Shown here: positions 43,548 through 52,144 of the stretch, piece by piece
How positions within the stretch are numbered: the first letter of the stretch is position 1
Layout: each line of letters starts with the position of its first letter
DNA from: Bacillus_AD sp047238185
Lineage (GTDB): Bacteria; Bacillota; Bacilli; Bacillales; DSM-1321
Assembly (NCBI RefSeq): GCF_047238185.1
Contig: NZ_JBDFMI010000001.1
Location: forward strand, 1,116,001 to 1,180,000
Direction: 5' to 3'
DNA: 64,000 nucleotides
The notes under the pieces: generated by a model
The model's database searches: none
The model's input: the letters and a program-made list of their open reading frames with translations, nothing else
Told to the model about the DNA's origin: nothing
Program-made: the position numbers and the translations under genes

Positions 43548-45497
43548 ATGATTATTTATGAGGCTTTGAAAAGCGAGTTTTTGAAAGATGTTTATGAAGA
43601 TCAGTTGATAGATAATATTGTTCGTAACTATTCCGCAAAGATTGGGGCAGTTAATAAAAGTGAGTTAAGATCATGGGATAACTCTTTGAAATATATGCAT
43701 AACGTTTTATTGGATCCAGAAATACCTAATGATGCTGGAGTGGCAATTGAGTTTAAAATACCGAATACTTCAAAAAGAGTCGATTTTCTTATTTCGGGCA
43801 GTAACGACCATAATCAGTCCATCGTCATTGTCGAATTGAAGCAGTGGCAGGATGTGGAGAAGGTGGAAGGGAAAGAAGCGATTGTCAGAACATTTTTGGG
43901 AGGAGGACCAAGGGAAACTACACATCCCTCCTACCAGGCATGGTCTTATGCCGCATTAATCCAAGATTATAATGAAAATGCCCAGAACGAACATTTTGAG
44001 TTGCACCCATGCGCCTATCTACATAATTATGTGAAAGTAGAAAATGATGACCCTATTATAGATGATTATTATCAATACTATATTGAGAAAGCACCCGTCT
44101 TCCGGAAAGGGGATGCCACTAGACTTCGGGGATTTATAAAACAGAATATAAAGTATGGAGATCGTAAAGAGAACTTATATAAAATTGAAAATGGCCGTAT
44201 CCGGCCTTCTAAATCATTACAGGATGCACTCCTTAATATGCTCAAGGGAAACAAAGAGTTTGTCATGATCGATGAACAAAAAGTGGTTTATGAAACAGCT
44301 AAAACCCTTGCTGAAGAAGCGTATCAGAAGAATGAGAAACAGGTTCTAATCGTCAAAGGTGGACCGGGAACCGGAAAATCCGTGTTGGCTATAAATTTAT
44401 TAGTAGAGTTAACTGCAAAAGACATGGTATGCCAGTATGTGACGAAAAACGCGGCTCCAAGAGCCATCTACGCCAAGAAACTGAAGCAGGATTTCCGCAA
44501 GGGCCACATCGATAACCTATTCAAGGGGTCCGGCAGCTATATTGAAGCGGCCAATAATGCCTTCGATGTACTGATTGTGGATGAAGCGCACCGGCTAAAC
44601 GAAAAATCAGGCATGTTCAACCACCTCGGCGAAAACCAGATGAAGGAAATCATCCATGCATCCAAACTAGCCATCTTCTTCATCGACGAACGCCAGCGGG
44701 TGACACTGAAGGACGCGGGAAGCATTGAAACAATCAAAAAATTTGCCGATGAATACAATGCAAGCGTTTCCTACGCTGTGCTGGACTCGCAATTCCGCTG
44801 CAGCGGTTCCGACGGCTATCTCGCGTGGATCGATGACGTACTGCAGATACGGCAGACAGCCAACGACGACTATATAGGAAGCGACTATGACTTCAGGGTA
44901 TACAGCGCCCCCGCAAAAATGAGGGATGAAATCTTCAAGCTGAACCGGACAAACAATAAGGCAAGGCTGCTCGCGGGTTACTGTTGGGATTGGAAGAAGG
45001 AAGGGAAGAGCAATTCCAAAATACATGATATTGAATTGCCTGAACACCATTTTTGTATGAGCTGGAATCTTGCTAATTCAGACAGTTGGGCAATTGATGA
45101 AAACTCAGTCAATGAAGTAGGATGCATCCATACTTCACAAGGTTTGGAATTTGATTATGTGGGTGTGATCATCGGTGATGATCTGTATGTAGAAGATGGC
45201 GATGTGAAAACGGATTTCACGAAAAGAGCGAAAACAGATAGTTCTTTAAAAGGGATCAAAAAGATGGCTAAAGAGGAACCTGAAAAAGCAAAGAAGCTTG
45301 CCGATGAAATTATACGGAATACTTATCGTACGCTTTTGACCAGAGGGCAAAAAGGTTGTTTTGTGTATTGTACCAATAAAGAACTGGAGCAGTATTTCCG
45401 AAATCGTCTGAAGGATATACAGATCGAGTATAAAGCGAATGAGTTTTTTAGAGATGTGTCTTTTGTTGCAGAGGATGCCGGGAAGTATGATGAATGA
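43548..45497 (+). CDS. Nuclease-helicase: PD-(D/E)XK-like domain fused to a DUF2075 SF1 helicase
   Basis: A 649-residue protein. An N-terminal region (about 60-150) shows the nuclease pattern RVDFLISG...IVIVELKQW, with Asp79, Glu96 and Lys98 spaced as in PD-(D/E)XK folds. A P-loop helicase core follows: GGPGTGKS (271-278), VDEAHRL (DEAH 345-348), FFIDERQRV, SQFRCSGSDGYLAW and a late HTSQGLEFDYVGVIIG and YRTLLTRGQKGCFVY, all DUF2075 features. It probably cuts and translocates DNA or RNA. It opens an operon with a MazG-like enzyme and a PLD helicase. Base composition jumps mid-gene (about 44.45-45.0 kb is GC-rich). AAAAGGTGAG precedes the ATG. Confidence 0.88.
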   Translation: MIIYEALKSEFLKDVYEDQLIDNIVRNYSAKIGAVNKSELRSWDNSLKYMHNVLLDPEIPNDAGVAIEFKIPNTSKRVDFLISGSNDHNQSIVIVELKQWQDVEKVEGKEAIVRTFLGGGPRETTHPSYQAWSYAALIQDYNENAQNEHFELHPCAYLHNYVKVENDDPIIDDYYQYYIEKAPVFRKGDATRLRGFIKQNIKYGDRKENLYKIENGRIRPSKSLQDALLNMLKGNKEFVMIDEQKVVYETAKTLAEEAYQKNEKQVLIVKGGPGTGKSVLAINLLVELTAKDMVCQYVTKNAAPRAIYAKKLKQDFRKGHIDNLFKGSGSYIEAANNAFDVLIVDEAHRLNEKSGMFNHLGENQMKEIIHASKLAIFFIDERQRVTLKDAGSIETIKKFADEYNASVSYAVLDSQFRCSGSDGYLAWIDDVLQIRQTANDDYIGSDYDFRVYSAPAKMRDEIFKLNRTNNKARLLAGYCWDWKKEGKSNSKIHDIELPEHHFCMSWNLANSDSWAIDENSVNEVGCIHTSQGLEFDYVGVIIGDDLYVEDGDVKTDFTKRAKTDSSLKGIKKMAKEEPEKAKKLADEIIRNTYRTLLTRGQKGCFVYCTNKELEQYFRNRLKDIQIEYKANEFFRDVSFVAEDAGKYDE

Positions 45498-45545
45498 TTT
45501 TTCATACTTAAAATTGAAGCAGATAGCTATGAAAGGATGATAGTA

Positions 45546-45875
45546 ATGCCAGTTCATAATAAACTAGTACGTGATTTAATACCGAATATAATTAAGAAGA
45601 CAGGCAAGGAATTCTCTACAAGAATATTAGATAAAGAAGAGTATGAACTAGAGTTGCGCAAGAAAAGCCAAGAGGAACTGAGGGAGTATCTGGAAGCGGA
45701 AGATGATGAGAGTGCAATTGAAGAACTTGCCGATTTAATGGAAGTCATCTATGCTCTAAGCCGCTGCCATGGCGCTACACCTGAGAAATTGGATAAAGCG
45801 CGCAAAGAAAAAGCCGCTAAAAGAGGCGGATTCGACGAGAAGATTTATCTGATCGAGGTAAGTGATGGCAAGTAG
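45546..45875 (+). CDS. MazG-like NTP pyrophosphohydrolase in the nuclease-helicase operon
   Basis: About 109 residues, paralogue of 1550-1876. VHNKLVRDLIPNIIKKTGKE begins the protein, and the metal-binding segment EELADLLEVIYALSR in the paralogue is here EELADLMEVIYALSRC. It ends AAKRGGFDEKIYLIEV. It should hydrolyse modified or excess nucleoside triphosphates. The start 45546 has AAAGGA 8 nt upstream. The 3' end overlaps the next gene by 11 nt, so the two are translationally coupled, which ties nucleotide hydrolysis to the helicase function (inference). Confidence 0.87.
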   Translation: MPVHNKLVRDLIPNIIKKTGKEFSTRILDKEEYELELRKKSQEELREYLEAEDDESAIEELADLMEVIYALSRCHGATPEKLDKARKEKAAKRGGFDEKIYLIEVSDGK

Positions 45876-48285
45876 CATCGAGCTGATCACTCAAGATCTA
45901 TCTACCCGTGTGAAAGACAGTATCAACAAGGCGAAAACTTGTTATATACTGACTTCTTTTGTGATGAACTCAGGGGTGAAACTATTGGAAGAAAGTTTGC
46001 TTCAAGCGGCGGAGAACGGCAGTGATATTAAAATTTGCACCGGGGATTATCTTTACATCACCCAACCAGAAGCTTTAGAGCGCTTGATACGCATCCATCA
46101 GTCGATTGAAGTGCGTCTTTGGAAAAGTAAAGGAATCTCCTTTCATCCAAAGGCGTATATTTTTGAAAATGACCATGATGGCACCTTCTATGTCGGTTCC
46201 TCGAACATGTCCCGTTCAGCCCTGACAAATGGGGTTGAATGGAATGTATCTATTACTGGCGGCGAAGAAAATGATATCGTAGAGACCGCAATTAAGGAAT
46301 TTCTGATACTGTATCATGATGAATCCACCATGCCGCTTAACGAAGAAACGGTCAAACAGTACCACAAAGAGTATGAAGAATTCCATAAAAGTCATCCGCA
46401 ATTAGTCCGTACATGGACGAAGCGCGAAGAAATTGAACTGACGTTGCTGGACGCGAAAGAGGATGGGCCTCTACCTGAAAAAGTAATCGAGAACCAACAG
46501 TCTTATGATGTGATAGCACCGCGCTTCGCCCAAATTGATGCTCTACAAGAGCTGGAAAATATCCAGGAAGAAGGATATGACAAGGCAATGGTCGTCATGG
46601 CGACAGGCCTTGGGAAAACTTATTTGGCTGCTTTCTTCGCGAAACGTTTCAAGCGAGTTTTGTTCGTCGCGCATCTGGAAGAAATTCTTCATCAAGCAAA
46701 ATGTTCTTTTCAGAAGGTCATTCAGCCTGCCAAAACGGGCATTTATAATGGCAAACATAAAAATACGGAAGCCGATGTAGTATTCGCTTCAATCCAAACA
46801 TTGAGCCGCAAACGCCATCTGGATGTATTTGCACCGGAAGATTTCGACTTAATCATCATTGATGAATTTCATCATGCGGCAGCCAATACATATCAGAAAG
46901 TATTAAACTATTTCAAACCAAGATTCCTACTCGGTATCACCGCCACACCTGACCGAAACGATTATCGTGACATCTACAGCATTTGCGACGGAAATGTAGC
47001 TTACCGGATTGATTTCATCGAAGCGATCCAAAGGCAGTGGCTCGCGCCATTCCATTATTACGGTGTATACGATGATACCGATTATTCTCAGATCAGATGG
47101 CTGGGAACAAGATACGATGCCGAAGAGTTGGCCGTTGCGCAATTGAAGGAAGACTTGGCGGAGAAGATTCTGCAAGCATGGCGACAGCATCGCCAGACAA
47201 GGACGATTGTCTTTTGCTCAAGTATCTTGCAGGCTGACTTCCTTTCAGATTATTTTAACAGGCACGACTATAAGACTATCAGTCTGCATTCACATTCCGC
47301 AACAGCACGCGATGAAGCTATCATGCAACTGGCAGAAGGCGAATTAGATTGCATCATGACCGTCAATCTATTCAATGAAGGTGTCGATATTCCTGCAGTC
47401 GATACGTTATTGTTTGCCCGTCCGACTGAATCGCTGACGGTTTTTACCCAACAGATAGGCAGGGGACTGCGCTTAGCGGAAGGGAAAAGTCAGTGTGTCA
47501 TTATCGATCTTATTGCGAATTATCGCAATGCCGATGTGAAGCAAGAGATGTTTTACGTGCCGGTTGACGAGAAGAAGAAAAGCAAAGCCCTTCAACAGAT
47601 GGCGCCGATTGGTTGCGATATTCATTTTGAACTTGAAGCCAAACAACTATTGGAAGAACTGGCAAAAAAGAAAATGCCGCGAAAGGAAATGCTTAAACGC
47701 AGTTACCAGCAAGTAAAACTGGAACTCGGCAGACGCCCATCTTATCTCGAGGTGCATATGAAAGGCTCAGTCGATAGCCGACTTTATAAACAGGAATTCA
47801 AGTCGTACATTGCATTCCTGCAATGGTCCAGTGAATTATCGGAGCAAGAATCACAAATATTCTTGTGCTATGAGGATTGGTTCATCGAAGTAGAGCGGAC
47901 AAGCATGAATAAAAGCTACAAGATGATACTTCTGCTCGCCATGCTGAAACGGGGGCCAAGTGAATGGATGAAGCCGATCACAGCAAGAGAAGTAGCACCA
48001 TTTTTCCATTCTTTTTTAATGGAGAAAGAGTACCGCAAACGTATTGACTTCAGTGATCAATCTTGCAAGAAACTATGGAAATATGATGAAGGGAAAGTCG
48101 CTAAATTGATAGAAACTATGCCGATGACAAAATGGAGTGGCAGTTCGAAGGGCATGTTAAAGTCTGAAGATGGAGTGTTCGTTCCTAACTTGGATGTGAG
48201 CGAGGAAGACCAGCAGTCTGTTTATGAGTTTACTAGGTGGATTTGCGAGTATCGATTGCATAGTTATTTTGAGAGGAAAGAGTAG
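45865..48285 (+). CDS. PLD-nuclease/SF2-helicase fusion, first copy
   Basis: About 806 residues. An N-terminal phospholipase-D-like nuclease domain (about 1-150) has one HKD motif, FHPKAYIF (His94, Lys96) with GSSNMS (Asn114), so it would work as a dimer. The SF2 core has ATGLGKT (Lys251), DEFHHA (333-336), GITATPDR and, in the second RecA lobe, FNEGVDIPAVDTLLFARP and QQIGRGLRLAEG. A C-terminal helical region follows. The ATG at 45865 follows GAGG and overlaps the MazG-like gene. GC content is near the window average, unlike the next copy. Confidence 0.9.
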   Translation: MASSIELITQDLSTRVKDSINKAKTCYILTSFVMNSGVKLLEESLLQAAENGSDIKICTGDYLYITQPEALERLIRIHQSIEVRLWKSKGISFHPKAYIFENDHDGTFYVGSSNMSRSALTNGVEWNVSITGGEENDIVETAIKEFLILYHDESTMPLNEETVKQYHKEYEEFHKSHPQLVRTWTKREEIELTLLDAKEDGPLPEKVIENQQSYDVIAPRFAQIDALQELENIQEEGYDKAMVVMATGLGKTYLAAFFAKRFKRVLFVAHLEEILHQAKCSFQKVIQPAKTGIYNGKHKNTEADVVFASIQTLSRKRHLDVFAPEDFDLIIIDEFHHAAANTYQKVLNYFKPRFLLGITATPDRNDYRDIYSICDGNVAYRIDFIEAIQRQWLAPFHYYGVYDDTDYSQIRWLGTRYDAEELAVAQLKEDLAEKILQAWRQHRQTRTIVFCSSILQADFLSDYFNRHDYKTISLHSHSATARDEAIMQLAEGELDCIMTVNLFNEGVDIPAVDTLLFARPTESLTVFTQQIGRGLRLAEGKSQCVIIDLIANYRNADVKQEMFYVPVDEKKKSKALQQMAPIGCDIHFELEAKQLLEELAKKKMPRKEMLKRSYQQVKLELGRRPSYLEVHMKGSVDSRLYKQEFKSYIAFLQWSSELSEQESQIFLCYEDWFIEVERTSMNKSYKMILLLAMLKRGPSEWMKPITAREVAPFFHSFLMEKEYRKRIDFSDQSCKKLWKYDEGKVAKLIETMPMTKWSGSSKGMLKSEDGVFVPNLDVSEEDQQSVYEFTRWICEYRLHSYFERKE

Positions 48286-48367
48286 AGTTAAAGAATTAGT
48301 AAGGATAACAAATATTTAATTGGCTGTTACATATTAATAAATGAAAAAACATCGAGGTGATTTAAAA

Positions 48368-51268
48368 ATGAATTTCAAAGATAATTTAGCCTCTTCATTA
48401 CGTAAAGGTTTTATTGATCAGGAGTTAAAAGTGGCGGGTACATATCGGCCAAAGTTATTAGTGAATAACTGCAAGAAAAATGAAAATGTATTGGGGTCAC
48501 TGTTGGAAGAGTTAGATCGCTGTGATTCTTTTATTTTTTCTGTTGCTTTTATAACAGAGAGCGGACTTGCTATGCTTAAGTCACATCTATGGGATCTTAA
48601 TAGGAGAGGTGTAAAAGGTCGTATTTTAACTTCAACTTTTCTAAATTTTAATCAACCAAAATTATTTCGTGAACTCATGAAAATTAAAAACATTGAAGTA
48701 CGATTGTCAGATTTAAGTGGGTTCCATTCAAAGGGATATATTTTTCATCATAAAGATCATTATTCTATGATTGTTGGAAGTTCCAACTTAACAGCAAATG
48801 CGCTCAAGGTAAATTATGAATGGAACGTCAAGTTAACTTCACATGAAAATGGAGAACTGATTCATCATTTTAATAGGCAGTTCGAAGGTGTCTGGGAGAA
48901 ATCTCGATTATTAACGGAAGAGTGGATAAAAGAATATGAGGTGAATTATAAACCAGTTGTAAATAGTCAAAAATTGAATACCGTAATCGATTTTTCGGAA
49001 TCTTACCAAGTAAATTCCATAGAAAATGCAATAAAAATTACGCCTAATAAAATGCAGGAAGCAGCATTAGCCCAAATTCAATCATTACGAGATGCTGGAA
49101 AGAATAAGGGGCTTATTATTTCTGCAACTGGGACTGGTAAAACGTATCTATCTGCATTTGACGTAAGGCGTTTTGCACCGAAACGCATGCTTTTTATTGT
49201 ACACCGTGAGCAAATATTAAAAAAAGCAAAATCTGATTATCAAAAAGTATTAGGTGGGCCTGATCAAGATTTTGGTATTCTATCTGGAAATAGCCAGGAG
49301 AAAGATGCTAAGTATTTATTTGCTACGATTCAGACAATTTCTAGAAAAGATTTTTTAAGCACATTTAATAAGGATGAATTTGATTATATATTAATTGATG
49401 AAGTGCATAAGGCAGGAGCTTCCTCCTATCAAAAGGTAATCAATTATTTTCAACCGAAATTTTTTCTAGGGATGACAGCAACACCAGAAAGAACAGATGA
49501 TATTAATATTTATCAATTATTTGATTATAATATTGCATATGAAATTCGACTTCAAGAGGCATTAAACGAGGATATGCTTTGTCCTTTCCATTATTTTGGG
49601 GTAACAGATATAGCCCTTGAAGGAAAACTGCTCGATGATTCTGTTATGTTTTCTAAGTTAGTAACAGATGAGAGAGTAAATCATATATTAGAGAAAATTC
49701 ATTTTTATGGGTATTCCGGTGAGCAGGTAAAAGGATTAATGTTTTGTAGTAGAAAAGAAGAAGCTAGTGAATTATCAAAGGAATTTAATAAACGAGGTCT
49801 TCGTACAGTGGCTTTGCTTGGTAATGACGGACAAGAATATAGAGCTAAACAGGTGAAAAAGTTAGAAGATGGTGATTTGGATTATATTTTGACTGTAGAT
49901 ATCTTTAATGAAGGGATTGATATTCCCTGTATAAATCAAGTAGTTATGTTAAGGCAAACTCAATCAAGTATAATTTTTATTCAACAACTAGGTCGTGGTT
50001 TGAGAAAACACGCATCGAAGGATTACGTAACCATAATTGATTTTATTGGTAATTATAAAAATAATTATCTTATTCCCATTGCATTAAGCGGTGATCAATC
50101 ACTTAATAAAGATAATATGCGACGTCAGACTAAGGACACAAGTTATATACAGGGTATTTCGACTGTTAATTTTGAAGAGATCGCTAAAAAAGAAATCTTC
50201 AAAGCGATCAATAGTAGTAATTTATCTACATTAAAAAAATTTAGAGAGTCGTATTTATCTTTAAAAAATAAAATTGGTAGAATTCCATATCTATATGACT
50301 TTCTACAGCAAAATTCACTTGATCCTATTGTTTTCGTAAATACAAAAAAATATCCAAATATCCATGAATTTTTATTAAAAATGGAAAAAGGTCTCCCTGA
50401 ATTAATGAAATATGAGAATAAAGTATTATCTATGTTTTCCTTAGAACTATTAAACGGAAAAAGAAAGCATGAATTAATTTTGCTTGATCTTTTGTTAAAA
50501 AAAGAAAGGATTAGCTATCAAGAATATACAGAAAAATTATTGGAACAAAATTGTTCCGTTAGCGATGATATAATTGCTTCCGTAGAACGAATACTTAATT
50601 TGTCTTTCTTTAATAGTAAAGATATTAAGAAGTACGGTGAAAAACCTATAGTAAGTATCAATGAAGAGGGTTATTTTTATTTTAATCAAGAAATAAATGA
50701 ATGTTTACATAATCATTCTTATTTTAAAAGTTTAGTAAAGGACTTATTATTAGCAGCAAATGAAAAGAGTAAGGCGTATAGCTATAATCACCCGTTGACG
50801 CTCTATCAAAAATATACGAGAAAAGATGCTTGTAGATTATTAAATTGGCATAATGATGAAAGCTCCACTGTATATGGATATAAGGCAAAGTATGGAACAT
50901 GCCCAATCTTTATAACTTATCATAAAGATGATAACGTTGATGCTAGTGTGAAATATGGAGATGAATTTCAAAATCCAGAGCTATTAAGATATTTCACAAA
51001 AAATAATCGGACTCTCTCTTCTGAAGAAGTAAAGAAAATTGTCTATTCACAAGAAAGAGGGATTAATTTACATATTTTTGTGAAAAAAGATGATGATGAA
51101 GGTAGCGATTTTTATTATTTAGGTAAAGCCTTTCCTGATAAAGAGACAGCAGCAGAAACGACCATGCCTGATATAAATGGTAAGGAACTCCCTGTAGTAA
51201 CGATGAATTTATTAATGGAGCAACCGATTGAATATAATTTGTACCATTATATTGTAGAAAGAGATTAG
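48368..51268 (+). CDS. PLD-nuclease/SF2-helicase/DUF3427-like fusion, second copy
   Basis: About 966 residues. PLD domain: FHSKGYIFHH (His120, Lys122) and VGSSNLTANAL. SF2 core: SATGTGKT (Lys258), LIDEVHKAG (DEVH 344-347), GMTATPER, FNEGIDIPCINQVVMLRQ and QQLGRGLRKH. A long linker leads to a DUF3427-like tail (about 830-960) with YGTCPIFITYHKDD and FYYLGKAFPDKE. It shares domain order with the first copy but has a longer C-terminus and much lower GC. The start 48368 follows GAGGTG. It is 82 nt after the first copy's stop. A NUDIX gene converges on it. Confidence 0.9.
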   Translation: MNFKDNLASSLRKGFIDQELKVAGTYRPKLLVNNCKKNENVLGSLLEELDRCDSFIFSVAFITESGLAMLKSHLWDLNRRGVKGRILTSTFLNFNQPKLFRELMKIKNIEVRLSDLSGFHSKGYIFHHKDHYSMIVGSSNLTANALKVNYEWNVKLTSHENGELIHHFNRQFEGVWEKSRLLTEEWIKEYEVNYKPVVNSQKLNTVIDFSESYQVNSIENAIKITPNKMQEAALAQIQSLRDAGKNKGLIISATGTGKTYLSAFDVRRFAPKRMLFIVHREQILKKAKSDYQKVLGGPDQDFGILSGNSQEKDAKYLFATIQTISRKDFLSTFNKDEFDYILIDEVHKAGASSYQKVINYFQPKFFLGMTATPERTDDINIYQLFDYNIAYEIRLQEALNEDMLCPFHYFGVTDIALEGKLLDDSVMFSKLVTDERVNHILEKIHFYGYSGEQVKGLMFCSRKEEASELSKEFNKRGLRTVALLGNDGQEYRAKQVKKLEDGDLDYILTVDIFNEGIDIPCINQVVMLRQTQSSIIFIQQLGRGLRKHASKDYVTIIDFIGNYKNNYLIPIALSGDQSLNKDNMRRQTKDTSYIQGISTVNFEEIAKKEIFKAINSSNLSTLKKFRESYLSLKNKIGRIPYLYDFLQQNSLDPIVFVNTKKYPNIHEFLLKMEKGLPELMKYENKVLSMFSLELLNGKRKHELILLDLLLKKERISYQEYTEKLLEQNCSVSDDIIASVERILNLSFFNSKDIKKYGEKPIVSINEEGYFYFNQEINECLHNHSYFKSLVKDLLLAANEKSKAYSYNHPLTLYQKYTRKDACRLLNWHNDESSTVYGYKAKYGTCPIFITYHKDDNVDASVKYGDEFQNPELLRYFTKNNRTLSSEEVKKIVYSQERGINLHIFVKKDDDEGSDFYYLGKAFPDKETAAETTMPDINGKELPVVTMNLLMEQPIEYNLYHYIVERD

Positions 51269-51273
51269 GAGAA

Positions 51274-51309
51274 TACAAGGAAAGTGTCAATTGACATTTT
51301 CCTTGTATT
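51274..51309. terminator. Bidirectional terminator between the helicase and NUDIX genes
   Basis: TACAAGGAAAGTGTCAATTG pairs with the following CATTTTCCTTGTA segment (one G-T mismatch), forming a long stem usable from both sides. Confidence 0.8.
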
Positions 51310-51314
51310 ATAAA

Positions 51315-51707
51315 CTAGTCTTTTATTAAAGCGTCAATAGTTGGAACATCAGCTGGTGCCCATTCAAGTTGACGAATCTCTTGTAAAGGTACCCATCTCA
51401 GTTGTGCATGTTCTTGTGCAATAGGAGTCCCTTCAATAATTATTGCTTTATAAGTTATAAGATTAATAATAAAAGCTGGGTATTCATATACAATATCAGC
51501 GACAAGTTCTTGCACTTCAATAGTGCATTCAAGTTCTTCTTTTATTTCGCGTATTAAACTTTCTTTAGGGCTTTCTCCCTGTTCAATCTTTCCACCTGGA
51601 AATTCCCAAAGGTTTGGTAAGGTCATAGTAGGAGAACGAAGTGCACAAAGGATGGTATTATCCTCACTTAATATAACGGCCCCAACTACTTTTATTCTCT
51701 TTTTCAT
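51315..51707 (-). CDS. NUDIX hydrolase, MutT/8-oxo-dGTPase-like
   Basis: A 130-residue protein. The NUDIX box is complete (GGKIEQGESPKESL followed by REIKEELE, residues about 38-59). LPNLWEFPGG before it is typical of MutT-type (8-oxo-dGTP) enzymes, as is WVPLQEIRQLEW near the C-terminus. It hydrolyses oxidised or modified nucleoside triphosphates in the cytosol. It converges on the DUF3427-type helicase gene, an association that I recall as recurrent. The minus-strand start has a weak GGATTTGA upstream region. Confidence 0.9.
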   Translation of the reverse strand: MKKRIKVVGAVILSEDNTILCALRSPTMTLPNLWEFPGGKIEQGESPKESLIREIKEELECTIEVQELVADIVYEYPAFIINLITYKAIIIEGTPIAQEHAQLRWVPLQEIRQLEWAPADVPTIDALIKD

Positions 51708-51888
51708 TGTATCAAATCCTTTAAATTCAAGTTATATGTTATCTTAACATAAATAGTTCTAATTAAATGAAAAGGTTTTTTAAGATTATTAAGTTTTAAT
51801 GCTGGGTAAATAATTATTTAATGGTGAAATAATAACTAATTTTACAAATATAAAACTCCTGAGAATAGCTTACAATATTTAAAGTAAC

Positions 51889-51993
51889 GTTAAAGCCAAT
51901 GGAAGTGAAAGCACTGCCAAAGCTTTATTTAAAACTAAGGAAGATATGCAGCAGTGGAAAATGCAGAGACGTGTAGAGTATAACTGTCTATAA
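51889..51993 (+). other. Possible gene fragment between NUDIX and Excalibur genes
   Basis: 34 codons without start (KANGSESTAKALFKTKEDMQ). A further protein-like bit (GYNVQVAKNIKK) occurs in another frame. Probably a decayed gene. The rest of 51708-52052 shows nothing supported. Confidence 0.25.
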
Positions 51994-52052
51994 AATGGCA
52001 ACACAAAACTTTGAAAGCAGGCTATAACGTGCAAGTGGCAAAAAATATAAAA

Positions 52053-52085
52053 AAGTGAAATTGAATGCCCCAATTTCACTTTTTA
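52053..52085. terminator. Bidirectional terminator
   Basis: AAAGTGAAATTG / CAATTTCACTTTTT with a 7-nt loop. Confidence 0.75.
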
Positions 52086-52144
52086 CATTATTTAGAGACT
52101 AATTATGTTCCGGCCTCTTAACGTTTATTAGAGATTTGAATTAT

